DNA from: Sipunculus nudus
Taxonomy: Eukaryota > Annelida > Sipuncula > Golfingiida > Sipunculidae
Direction of reading: 5' to 3'
NCBI GenBank assembly: GCA_026874595.1
Contig: CM049316.1
Location: 78,587,676 to 78,651,675, forward strand
Length of the DNA stretch: 64,000 nt
A program made the position numbers and the translations under genes. Below, one piece after another: positions 11,301 through 22,218 of this stretch. Position 1 is the first letter of the stretch; each line of letters opens with the position of its first letter. The notes beneath the pieces were generated by a model, which made no database searches, was not told the origin of the DNA, and saw only the letters and a list, made by a program, of their open reading frames with translations.

Positions 11301-14300
11301 CCGGACATACTTGACCTCTCCCTGGAGCGTATAAATATAATACGTACCGGACATACTTGACCTCTCCCTGGAGCGTATAAATATAATACGTACCGGACAT
11401 ACTTGACCTCTCCCTGGAGCGTATGAATATAATACGTACCGGACATACTTGACCTCTTCCTGGAGCGTATGAATATAATACGTACCGGACATACTTGACC
11501 TCTTCCTGGAGCGTATGAATATAATACGTACCGGACATACTTGATCTCTTCCTGGAGCGTATGAATATAATACGTACCGGACATACTTGACCTCTTCCTG
11601 GAGCGTATGAATATAATACGTACCGGACATACTTGACCTCTTCCTGGAGCGTATGAATATAATACGTACCGGACATACTTGACCTCTTCCTGGAGCGTAT
11701 GAATATAATACGTACCGGACATACTTGACCTCTTCCTGGAGCGTATGAATATAATACGTACCGGACATACTTGACCTCTTCCTGGAGCGTATGAATATAA
11801 TACGTACCGGACATACTTGACCTCTCCCTGGAGCGTATGAATATAATACGTACCGGACATACTTGACCTCTCCCTGGAGCGTATGAATATAATACGTACC
11901 GGACATACTTGACCTCTCCCTGGAGCGTATGAATATAATACGTACCGGACATACTTGACCTCTCCCTGGAGCGTATGAATATAATACGTACCGGTCATAC
12001 CTGACCTCTTCCTGGAGCGTAGGAATATAATACGTACCGGACATACTTGACCTCTTCCTCCAGCGTATGAATATAATACGTACCGGACATACTTGACCTC
12101 TTCCTGGAGCGAATGAATATAATACGTACCGGACATACTTGACCTCTTCCTGGAGCGTATGAATATAATACGTACCGGACATACTTGACCTCTTCCTTGA
12201 GCGTATGAATATAATACGTACCGGACATACTTGACCTCTTCCTGGAGCGTATGAATATAATACGTACCGGACATACTTGACCTCTCCCTGGAGCGTATGA
12301 ATATAATACGTACCGGACATACTTGACCTCTCCCTGGAGCGTATGAATATAATACGTACCGGACATACTTGACCTCTCCCTGGAGCGTATGAATATAATA
12401 CGTACCGGACATACTTGACCTCTCCCTGGAGCGTATGAATATAATACGTACCGGACATACTTGACCTCTCCCTGGAGCGTATGAATATAATACGTACCGG
12501 ACATACTTGACCTCTCCCTGGAGCGTATGAATATAATACGTACCGGACATACTTGACCTCTCCCTGGAGCGTATGAATATAATACGTACCGGACATACTT
12601 GACCTCTCCCTGGAGCGTATGAATATAATACGTACCGGACATACTTGACCTCTCCCTGGAGCGTATGAATATAATACGTACCGGACATACTTGACCTCTC
12701 CCTGGAGCGTATGAATATAATACGTACCGGACATACTTGACCTCTCCCTGGAGCGTATGAATATAATACGTACCGGACATACTTGACCTCTCCCTGGAGC
12801 GTATGAATATAATACGTACCGAACATACTTGACCTCTCCCTGGAGCGTATGAATATAATACGTGCCGGACATACTTGACCTCTCCCTGGAGCGTATGAAT
12901 ATAATACGTGCCGGACATACTTGACCTCTCCCTGGAGCGTATGAATATAATACGTACCGGACATACTTGACCTCTCCCTGGAGCGTATGAATATAATACG
13001 TACCGGACATACTTGACCTCTCCCTGGAGCGTATGAATATAATACGTACCGGACATACTTGACCTCTCCCTGGAGCGTATGAATATAATACTTACCGGAC
13101 ATACTTGACCTCTCCCTGGAGCGTATGAATATAATACGTACCGGACATACTTGACCTCTCCCTGGAGCGTATGGATATAATACGTACCGGACATACTTGA
13201 CCTCTCCCTGGAGCGTATGGATATAATACGTACCGGACATACTTGACCTCTCCCTGGAGCGTATGAATATAATACGTACCGGACATACTTGACCTCTCCC
13301 TGGAGCGTATGGATATAATACGTACCGGACATACTTGACCTCTCCCTGGAGCGTATGGATATAATACGTACCGGACATACTTGACCTCTCCCTGGAGCGT
13401 ATGAATATAATACGTACCGGACATACTTGACCTCTCCCTGGAGCGTATGAATATAATACGTACCGGACATACTTGACCTCTCCCTGGAGCGTATGGATAT
13501 AATACGTACCGGACATACTTGACCTCTTCCTGGAGCGTATGAATATAATACGTACCGGACATACTTGACCTCTCCCTGGAGCGTATGAATATAATACGTA
13601 CCGGACATACTTGACCTCTCCCTGGAGCGTATGAATATAATACGTACCGGACATACTTGACCTCTCCCTGGAGCGTATGAATATAATACGTACCGGACAT
13701 ACTTGACCTCTCCCTGGAGCGTATAAATATAATACGTACCGGACATACTTGACCTCTCCCTGGAGCGTATAAATATAATACGTACCGGACATACTTGACC
13801 TCTCCCTGGAGCGTATGAATATAATACGTACCGGACATACTTGACCTCTTCCTGGAGCGTATGAATATAATACGTACCGGACATACTTGACCTCTTCCTG
13901 GAGCGTATGAATATAATACGTACCGGACATACTTGACCTCTTCCTGGAGCGTATGAATATAATACGTACCGGACATACTTGACCTCTTCCTGGAGCGTAT
14001 GAATATAATACGTACCGGACATACTTGACCTCTTCCTGGAGCGTATGAATATAATACGTACCGGACATACTTGACCTCTTCCTGGAGCGTATGAATATAA
14101 TACGTACCGGACATACTTGACCTCTTCCTGGAGCGTATGAATATAATACGTACCGGACATACTTGACCTCTCCCTGGAGCGTATGAATATAATACGTACC
14201 GGACATACTTGACCTCTCCCTGGAGCGTATGAATATAATACGTACCGGACATACTTGACCTCTCCCTGGAGCGTATGAATATAATACGTACCGGTCATAC

Positions 14301-17300
14301 CTGACCTCTTCCTGGAGCGTATGAATATAATACGTACCGGACATACTTGACCTCTTCCTCCAGCGTATGAATATAATACGTACCGGACATACTTGACCTC
14401 TTCCTGGAGCGAATGAATATAATACGTACCGGACATACTTGACCTCTTCCTGGAGCGTATGAATATAATACGTACCGGACATACTTGACCTCTTCCTTGA
14501 GCGTATGAATATAATACGTACCGGACATACTTGACCTCTTCCTGGAGCGTATGAATATAATACGTACCGGACATACTTGACCTCTCCCTGGAGCGTATGA
14601 ATATAATACGTACCGGACATACTTGACCTCTCCCTGGAGCGTATGAATATAATACGTACCGGACATACTTGACCTCTCCCTGGAGCGTATGAATATAATA
14701 CGTACCGGACATACTTGACCTCTCCCTGGAGCGTATGAATATAATACGTACCGGACATACTTGACCTCTCCCTGGAGCGTATGAATATAATACGTACCGG
14801 ACATACTTGACCTCTCCCTGGAGCGTATGAATATAATACGTACCGGACATACTTGACCTCTCCCTGGAGCGTATGAATATAATACGTACCGGACATACTT
14901 GACCTCTCCCTGGAGCGTATGAATATAATACGTACCGGACATACTTGACCTCTTCCTGGAGCGTATGAATATAATACGTACCGGACATACTTGACCTCTC
15001 CCTGGAGCGTATGAATATAATACGTTCCGGACATACTTGACCTCTCCCTGGAGCGTATGAATATAATACGTACCGGACATACTTGACCTCTCCCTGGAGC
15101 GTATGAATATAAAACGTACCGGACATACTTGACCTCTCCCTGGAGCGTTTAAATATAATACGTACCGGACATACTTGACCTCTCCCTGGAGCGTATGAAT
15201 ATAATACGTACCGGACATACTTGACCTCTCCCTGGAGCGTATGAATATAATACGTACCGGACATACTTGACCTCTCCCTGGAGCGTATGAATATAATACG
15301 TACCGGACATACTTGACCTCTCCCTGGAGCGTATGCACAGAACGTGTTGCCTTTCTGTACCATTGGCCTCACGTCTGGTTGGTATCTGATACAGTCGCTA
15401 TCCGGGATCATGGTGGCTTTGAGCTCCTGCTGGACATCGCTAACCGGACCTGTGGTGCATGGTAAAGCCTATCCGTCATCACTATTATACATGTAATCTG
15501 TTTACCTGTGGTTACCGATCTAAATCACGCAGATCCGTATTATCCATAAGGCAAATGGGGTACTTGTCTAAAACCTTAAGCCTCACGGGGCCCAGCTTTA
15601 TTGCTAAAAATAATCAATAAAACCAGATCGAATAGTATTATTATATATTCATAAAAAGAAAGTGAAGATTTGCATTATTAACCTGATCGATATACTAAAA
15701 TAAAAAGAGGACACTACTGACGATTTTTTTTTTTGCAAATCAGAGGTGACGCATTTGTAATGGAGTGAACGGGCAGTCCTTGGTTGACTCGCCATGAATG
15801 GGGATATTAATTATAAAGTATAAAAATTACCGATGAGATTTTGTTAGCTCGAAACTAATAATAGTTTCCTGGGGTAACGGAGGTAGTAATAAATGCAATG
15901 TAGAAATAAAATGTATACATAGAATATCAGTATTCAGCATATCAAACTTACATAATGGGCAGGAGTAGACTGGTGTTCTGCCCTATAATAATACTCCTCT
16001 GAACTTGGCTACACATTGTGAATCTCCCAGGTGATTATGTAGCAACTAAATGCAGACAAGACACCCGTAGATTTTACAACTGTTCCCCGCCATTTTAACC
16101 AGACAGTTCGTTCTTAATCGTCCGTGGTCTTAACAAAAAATTGCATGTGGACTCTCCGGATGTTGGTTGTTTTAAGGCCGAATGCACTTTACGCTTTTAA
16201 ATAAACCAGCATAATTAACTTGGCATTAATCTGCCGCTTGCTTATTTTGCCCAGATAGCAACCCTTCTTATTAATTAGTTTATTCTCCCGCAAGGATAAA
16301 TATGAATGTTGCCAGCCTAGTAGATTTATTTTTCATATGTAATATTCAATGTAAGTTCCTCTTACTTCTATAGTAGGTGGCTCCCCAACCAACCACGTGA
16401 CAGTTCGTGAAGGTTTGATTGGATGCACGATCAGGAAGGCAGACTGTCTTTACCACACGGGTCAGCTTGGCTGGCTTATTTAACTTGATCAGAGCAACGT
16501 CATGAGCTATACTGAAAGTGAAAGTTTTATAGAATTAAGCAATGTCGTCATAGTTGGGAAGAGTTCTCATACATTAAAGTTTTTGGATGATTCACCCTGG
16601 CGACATATTTAGAGCAGACAATAAAAAGTGAAATTGAGAAAAGCACGCAAAATGCATAAAACACCTAAACATAATACACTTGTTTTATCTGAATATGAAA
16701 TTTCCGTCATCTGGATGTGTTCTATTTAGTGTGATATTCTTACTAGCTGAACGAATAATTTGATAAAACTGTTTAGGCCTTGACCAAAAGACGCATAAAA
16801 TTGTGAAGTCGGGGTCAAGGGTTTGGTGCGTCGATACAGCTAATAAGACACGCCCATTTACTGTTATGTCGGAGCCACCAAGACTCGATCTTGGTGTATC
16901 ATAACGCTTAGTATATATACTACCTCCAGCCGGAAAATAACAAACCAAATGTACGTTTCTCTGAAAGGCCAGCTGTACCGTGAGTAATAAGAACCGGCAA
17001 TGAATTACGTCTGTTGGTGCACTGGATCATGTTTTCTTTTACACCACGACTGTTGACGCCCTGACAGAGCCATATGGGACTCCACCTAAAATAAATGAAA
17101 AAGAAGACTTTCCTTGGAAAGATTCACTGAAAACTTATCCCTTTAAGCACTCACTAGAAAGGACTCTCTCTGAAGGTGTAGTCAGGCCTTATAATAATTC
17201 TTTTTGCCATCCTCTTTTGTCGTGAACCCTCTCTCACGGTGTGGTCCAGGCTTCCCAGCCACAGTTCCATTTGCCTTTTCAACACCCGAATCGGACTGTA

Positions 17301-20300
17301 GTAAAGAAGAAATATAGGGCAAATTTGACATTAAATCGATGTACCCAAGACAAGGAACTAGAAAACCTAATTAATTCATTCCGAGACAAACCAAGTATAT
17401 CTGCAGCTGATAAAGCTTTGTAGGTCTTTCGCGACGTCGGTGTTGTTTTCGAAGTGACATCGGCGTATAATCGGTTACCACATCGGGGAAAGATAGGGAA
17501 ACATCTGGATACATCGTGACGACATTGGGAAGGGTAAAAAGATCGGGACGACATCGGAAGATTTTAAAATGTGTTTCATAAGATGTTTTTTAAGATCGGT
17601 CTTGCATTGGAAAATCATCTGTTTAACATCGGAAAACATCTGCACAACCTCTGGATAAAACGAGAGACATCTGAACTCAAAGATTCCAAAATGTTACCCC
17701 AGTGTATTCGCGACGTTAACACAATGTTACCAAGATGTTTCCCGCTGTGTATCTAGATGTTTAACGATCTCTTTGGATGTAACGCCGATGTTTCGAAATG
17801 TATGCTTTTTTATCCCGATGATGATCCGATGTTGTCTCGATTCTCCCGTGAGTCCCGGATGTTGGGGTGATTGCGTCAGTTTTGCGACACGTGGTAAATG
17901 TATAAATGCGCGTTCTTTGTGTTAACATGATCAGGGTAACACCGGGGAGAGATCGGGGCGACATCGGGCAGACAGAGTAACAACATCAGGACAACTTCTG
18001 TGATGACATCGGGGTACATCTTTTTAACACCGGCGACGTGTGAACAAGCCTTAACAAGAGGCCCATGGCAATCAGACCTAGGGAGGCCAATATTCGATAT
18101 CATCTTATCATACGGTAAAAGCATCGCTCAATTCTTTATCTACTCAATGAAAAACAGAAAGTTTCTGAAATATATCATGATTAAAAATATTTTAGACATA
18201 TGAAGACGTTCTCACAGAACATTTATAGCTATCTTTCTACTGCAATACAATATCACGTTAAGTAAATTGTGGTCTAGGAGATAAAATCAGTGGCGGGTAT
18301 GATCCGGCTTTTGCCGTGTCATCCATTGGAAAAAAATCTTTAATGATCATGTACAGAAGTGGATCCAGGGGGAGGGTCCAGGCTGCCCGGAACCCCTTTA
18401 CTGACCCAGGGGCATTTTTTAGGCTTTACCATTGTTGGATCCCTCCTTTTCCTAAGTCCTGGATCCGCCTCTGATGTGACATTTGTATATCCACGATCGG
18501 ATCCAGGAGGGAGCTTAAAGAAGTCCGAATCCCGCTTTTCCAGCCGCCGCAACCTTTTTGTAAGAGGTTCAAACCAATATTTCCCTTCTGGACACCCCGC
18601 CCCACCTTCCATGATCTGTTGACCTTTTCAAAGTCTTCCTGGTGTGCCCCCCCACCCCCGTTATCCGGTCTTTTTTTTGCTCCGTGTCGTAATGGCCATC
18701 CTTCGATAATACGTTATCTAACTGTTCAGAGGCCATGTGTTATGACCATTTCCGTTTTCTGTACCGTTCTGGTGTTTAACTGGTAATTTACTTATACAAT
18801 TATACGTTTCTGGTGTTCCTTAATTAAACTATATCGATAATAACTGAGTGGCTTAAATCAGGTTCTTAGGAGAGCGATACGGTCGGGTTTTTCTGGACAG
18901 TGCCTTTGGTCTTTACTTCTGATAAAAGTTTAAATATTTGATCTTCATAAAAAATCGGTTCCCAGAAAATAAGGTCTCTTTAAAAGAAATGGGCAAGGGT
19001 CTGTGCTCATCCTTTTTAACCGCCACAACCTCTTTAGAGGTTTAAAAAAATAGCTCTGGACTCTCCCCTGTTATGGAACTGCGGTCCATTTTATATGTAT
19101 TTAATCAGTCTTCCTGATGTTGACGCCTCCCTTTCCTAAATCCTGGATCCGCTGAAAACTGAATGGGGAACTTTGAAGGTTCTAACAAGAATAAGAAATG
19201 GACAGTTCTTTTTGGAATCTCTCAAATGGCCCTTTACTTGACGTTTATAATTTTATCCAAAGAAATTTTAGAAGGAAATGTAAAGAATCTTTCAAGCGCA
19301 CGCGATGGGGTTTAAAAAAAAACTTGCTCATATATAAAATTCCAAGATTTTCGTGAGATTTATTTGTTTAATTTTATTCATTCTTTTTATCGTTTCTGTT
19401 TTAATACGAACAAACGACGATGCATAATTGTAGAATCCTTTGAATGTTTCTGAAATTAAGATCAGGTATATCAAAGTTTTCCATCTTTATGTTTTCTCAT
19501 GTAATGTGTTATATCAGACCGAAGAATAGCACTGTTCGTATCAAGATTTAAGTTCTAGGTCGACTACGGTCTCTCCTTCTTTTACTTTTTTTCAATTCTA
19601 TAAGTTGACCACGGTCTTTCCATCTTTTACTTTTTTTTAATTCTTGGTCGACCACGGTCTTTCAGTCTTTTCCTTATTTTAATTCTTAGTCGACCAAGGT
19701 CTTTCAGTCTTTTACTTTTTTTTTTAATTCTTGGTCGACCACGGTCTTTCACTCTTTCACTTTTTTTAATTCTTGGTCGTCCACGGTCTTTCAGTCTATT
19801 ACTTTATTAATTTTTGGTCGACAACGGTCTTTAAGTCTTTTACCTTTTCTTACATTCTAGATCGACCACGGTCAATCCATCTTTGACTTTTTTAAATTCT
19901 TGATCGACCACGGTCTTTCATTCTTTTACATTTTTAATTCTAGCTCGACAATGGTCTTTCAATCTTTTACTTTTTTTTATTCTAGGTCGACCACAGTCTT
20001 TCAGTCTTTTACTTTTTTAAATTCTAGGTCGACCACGGTCTCTCAGTCTTTTCCATTTTTAAATTGTAGGTCGCCCACGGTGTTTCAGTCTTTTTCTTTT
20101 TTAAATTCTAGGTCGCCCACGGTCTTTCAGTCTTTTACTTTTTTAAATTCTAGCTCGACCACGGTCGATCCATCTTTTACTTTTTTTCAATAAACGAAAG
20201 TTAGATCCTTACGTTCCTTCCACGCAATGCGCAGCTGTCAGCACCCAGTTAGGGGATATTAGGGCCCCACCACAAAAGTGTCCCCGAGTTTTACTTCTCA

Positions 20301-21811
20301 GCGATACCTGAAAATATTTCAATCGATATCTGATATCAGTTTTTATATTACACTACAACACATATATGACACATCTGTAATTAATTTTTAGCGAATTTTA
20401 TCTGAGTAAAATGTATATATGAAATCATACTATATTTCTCTTTAGTCCCTGACTAGATATATAACCCTTATTTAAATATTTATCTAATGTTTCTCGAAAC
20501 ACAAGTATAATGTTTGGAAATAAGAGAAGACAGACGTAAAATATTTAATAAGCTTTCCTTCGATTCAAGTGTGGCCAAATAGTACAAATTATGCTCGCAC
20601 TCACCATAACACCCCCCCCCCTGCATGTGTGTGTGTGTGTGTTTGTGGTTAGTTGTGTCCGCATGTCTCTGCTTACCATCCACGGCCATTTTCTGGCATC
20701 AGTCACGTGTTTCCCTCCAGCAATGAACCTGGCATTGGGATCACGTATTCCACACTCTATAAAAAAACAAGGTACACTCTCCAAACGAAACGGCGATTAT
20801 TTACGTAAAATCAACTAACCAACAGCTGGTAACTGAAAGTTCTTCCTTGTATGTACTATATGATATTGAATTTCGTTTTTATAATGATGAAATGTTGCAA
20901 AACAATACTGATTTCTCATATATTAAATTAACTTGATTCTCAAATATCTGCAAGGTAGGCACTCATGTTATACTTTGTTAAATGGAATTCTGACATCGTT
21001 GTTCCGTTCTATTTTCCATTTCATAGTTAATCGACCTCTGGAAGAAAATCTCTCGAAAAGTTTCTAAAACAGGTGGACGTGGGAGAAGCAAGTACAACTG
21101 ATCACGTGACACTGATCACGGTGCGTCTTAACCGATGTTGTTTCTATCATGGTTATCTTTCGGGGGGAGGTATCAACTAAACATTATCGGGACCCCATTT
21201 TTGTCAACTACAGATATAAATTTCCAATGTTTATAAGAAGAGAATCTGATATACTATTTAAGTAAACCCGCATATAAGTAATATAACCTCGTGTCAGAGA
21301 ACAGTGTCTCGAAATGCCTAGACCCAAACAATTTGGCAACATGCACTCTATTTACCTGAGAAAACTTTTTAAAATTTAGACTCTTAACATTTCTTTTGCA
21401 ATTTCCATGAAATTTAAAACGTCATGACACTTGCATTTTATATAAATTCTTGTCTGGGCCATCGATAATTGCAATGATACTTGACCAAACTGTAGAAAGA
21501 CGTATCTAGGCTGACATTTCGATTTATTGTTTCTTCCCCCCCCCCCCACCGTCTTAATATATGAACATGGACATGGAATCAAACACCGAGCCATGTTTTG
21601 CTTTATATCAATTTTATAACTTCATTGAACACAGTTATAAAACCTTCAGGGTGACAATTCGCATGTTTCGTGATAGTTCGTGTAATACAAGAACTTAAAT
21701 ATATAAAATAATTAGATAAATAAAATTATGAAAGGATCAAACTTACTTGGGCTAACCATCCCGAGCAACGGTAGGAACAACAGAAGAACAGACGCCATCG
21801 TTCGATAAACA
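8131..21811 (-). CDS. Secreted S1-family (trypsin-fold) serine protease, seven coding exons, 277 residues
   Basis: Joined from exons 21811-21747, 20756-20677, 20307-20213, 17295-17155, 16511-16366, 15449-15304 and 8304-8131. All donors are GT, all acceptors AG, and all phases match. The product starts with a signal peptide ([17 protein letters not shown]), then a short propeptide with a Cys, then RFIAGG at residues 27-32, where the family usually has Arg followed by IVGG. Catalytic residues are His71 (LTAAHC), Asp127 (HDVALIKL) and Ser223 (GDSGGP). GWG and SWA motifs and the usual paired cysteines are present. The S1-pocket base, six residues before Ser223, is Gln217 rather than Asp (trypsin) or Ser (chymotrypsin), and Ala246 replaces the common Gly of SWG, so specificity is not predictable. 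Length is normal for a single-domain S1 protease. It is probably an extracellular digestive or defence protease (inference). No close relative is named. Confidence 0.92.
8601..8870. repeat. Imperfect tandem duplication of about 160 bp
   Basis: Two related copies share ATCAATCATAT, TTTGGTAAATCAT, and later CATGGATTTTGCC with TAGTCGA. The copies are diverged and differ in length, so this is an old duplication within the intron. Confidence 0.6.
8955..8987 (+). repeat. GGAC/GACG microsatellite
   Basis: Imperfect GACGGACGGACGGACAG run. Confidence 0.75.
10641..15335 (-). repeat. 46-bp minisatellite, about 102 units, derived from an exon end plus its splice donor
   Basis: Period is 46 bp without net gain or loss: the same base of the unit recurs at 10701 and 15301, exactly 100 periods apart, and a diverged unit precedes at 10655. 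On minus, each unit holds the last 32 bases of protease coding exon 6 (encoding [10 protein letters not shown]), then CCG followed by the donor GTACGTATT. The array begins inside exon 6, 31 bases before its donor, and extends into intron 6. Units differ at a few positions (TCTCCC or TCTTCC; GTATGAAT, GTATGGAT or GTATAAAT). Because 46 is not a multiple of 3 and the unit has no stop on minus, all three minus frames stay open and look like giant 46-residue-repeat proteins. I read these as by-products, not genes. Confidence 0.97.
15304..15449 (-). CDS. Protease coding exon 6
   Basis: Acceptor CACCACAG, entry phase completing Ser172, then 48 codons ending in TTCTGTGCATACGCTCCAGG and on to CCG, followed by donor GTACGT. 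It encodes the region between GWG and GDSGGP, including [11 protein letters not shown], the equivalent of the CAG loop, and Gln217 at the S1-pocket base. The final 32 bases are unit zero of the 46-bp array. Confidence 0.9.
15450..16365 (-). other. Protease intron 5
   Basis: No repeat array or other feature recognised apart from short homopolymers. Confidence 0.7.
16366..16511 (-). CDS. Protease coding exon 5 (catalytic Asp)
   Basis: Acceptor TTTCACTTTCAG, entry base completes Tyr123, then [16 protein letters not shown] with catalytic Asp127 and later the CHVVGWGAT motif. It ends one base into a codon before donor GTAAGA. An NQT glycosylation sequon is present. Confidence 0.92.
16512..17154 (-). 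other. Protease intron 4
   Basis: An open reading frame of 87 codons on minus (16685-16948) was examined as an alternative exon and shows no S1 motif. Nothing else is recognised. Confidence 0.65.
17155..17295 (-). CDS. Protease coding exon 4
   Basis: Acceptor TTCTTTACTACAG, 46 full codons with split codons at both ends, donor GTGAGT. It encodes [18 protein letters not shown] and [10 protein letters not shown], matching the usual loop and strand between His57 and Asp102 (normally LGEHD, EG, II, HP, Y). This exon is short and hidden by a stop created at its donor, but its phases fit exon 3 and exon 5 exactly. Confidence 0.88.
17430..18030. repeat. Degenerate ACATCGG / CCGATGT repeat block in protease intron 3
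   Basis: Short irregular repeats of ACATCGG on + from about 17450 to 17650 switch to the inverted form CCGATGT at about 17690-17880, then return to the + form to about 18020. The spacing is uneven. It looks like a decayed simple-sequence or transposon-internal repeat. No coding function is supported. Confidence 0.6.
18031..19554. repeat. Intronic stretch with interspersed GGATCC-containing repeat pieces
   Basis: Pieces around CCTTTCCTAAATCCTGGATC occur here (18440-18470 and 19130-19155) and again at 42540-42575 outside the gene, so they are fragments of a dispersed repeat. ORFs across them on both strands are not supported as genes. Confidence 0.55.
19555..20190. repeat. 42-bp minisatellite, about 15 units, in protease intron 3
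   Basis: Units built on TCGACCACGGTCTTTCAGTC plus TTTTACTTTTTTAAATTCTAGG, period near 42 bp with variable T runs. On the gene's strand the array starts about 22 bases after the exon 3 donor. The + strand ORF over it (14-residue [14 protein letters not shown] repeats) exists only because 42 is a multiple of three. Confidence 0.9.
20213..20307 (-). CDS. Protease coding exon 3 (catalytic His)
   Basis: Acceptor ATTTTCAG, phase 0, 31 codons plus two bases, donor GTAAGG. It encodes [18 protein letters not shown] with His71 and the Cys pair that brackets the active-site loop. Confidence 0.93.
20308..20676 (-). other. Protease intron 2
   Basis: AT-rich intron. A C9 tract followed by (GT)n lies near 20612-20645. 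No other feature is seen. Confidence 0.7.
20677..20756 (-). CDS. Protease coding exon 2 (propeptide and activation site)
   Basis: Acceptor TTTTTTTATAG, two bases complete Lys18, then 26 codons with [14 protein letters not shown] and KWPWM, donor GTAAGC. The residue before the mature Ile is Phe rather than Arg, so activation after Arg27 would leave an extra Phe. This site is unusual for the family. Confidence 0.9.
20757..21746 (-). other. Protease intron 1
   Basis: Contains a C-rich run near 21537-21548 and no recognised gene or array. Confidence 0.7.
21747..21811 (-). CDS. Protease coding exon 1 (5' UTR end, start codon, signal peptide)
   Basis: Acceptor TTTTCTGTTGTAG then 13 untranslated bases and ATG at 21798-21796. 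It encodes [17 protein letters not shown], a hydrophobic signal peptide, and ends one base into a codon before donor GTAAGT. This start was chosen because it is the first ATG after the acceptor and gives a signal peptide followed by a phase that matches exon 2. Confidence 0.88.
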
Positions 21812-21913
21812 CTACAACAGAAAAATAGGTTTACCTGTCAAATCAACAAACACAGGTCATTATTTTCTACACGAATCACACCCATAAACATCTGCCTATT
21901 GAACCTGCATTAC

Positions 21914-21928
21914 AACACACACACACTC

Positions 21929-22009
<81 letters not shown>

Positions 22010-22020
22010 TATATATACAT
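21914..22020 (+). repeat. Compound AC/TGTC/TC/TA microsatellite
   Basis: ACACAC, then TGTC units, then a long TC run, then TA repeats, read directly. Confidence 0.95.
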
Positions 22021-22175
22021 ACAAATATATTTAGATAGAGAGAGACAGTAAGAGAGACAGAGATAGACACAGAGAGACATAGTGTGACCGAGAGAGAGAG
22101 AGATGTATGAATAGGCACGCTGGTTCATTGTATATAGAAATGGAACATGCATACACAGAACAGTGTATTCATGTT

Positions 22176-22178
<3 letters not shown>

Positions 22179-22215
<37 letters not shown>
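22179..22215. repeat. (TA)n microsatellite
   Basis: About 18 TA units. Confidence 0.95.

Positions 22216-22218
<3 letters not shown>

Noticed and set aside
10473-15411. Giant ORFs of up to 1448 codons on minus with 46-residue repeats
   Set aside because: They exist in all three frames because the 46-bp unit has no minus stop. They are tandem-repeat by-products; only the exon 6 part (15304-15449) is supported as coding.
16685-16948. 87-codon minus ORF as the missing protease exon
   Set aside because: No S1 motif, and its phases do not join exons 3 and 5. The correct exon is 17155-17295.
18340-18622. Overlapping ORFs on both strands
   Set aside because: They fall on a dispersed GGATCC-type repeat also seen at 19130 and 42540.
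19900-20193. 97-codon + ORF with 14-residue repeats
   Set aside because: Translation of the 42-bp intronic minisatellite on the strand opposite the protease gene, with no start context or homology.
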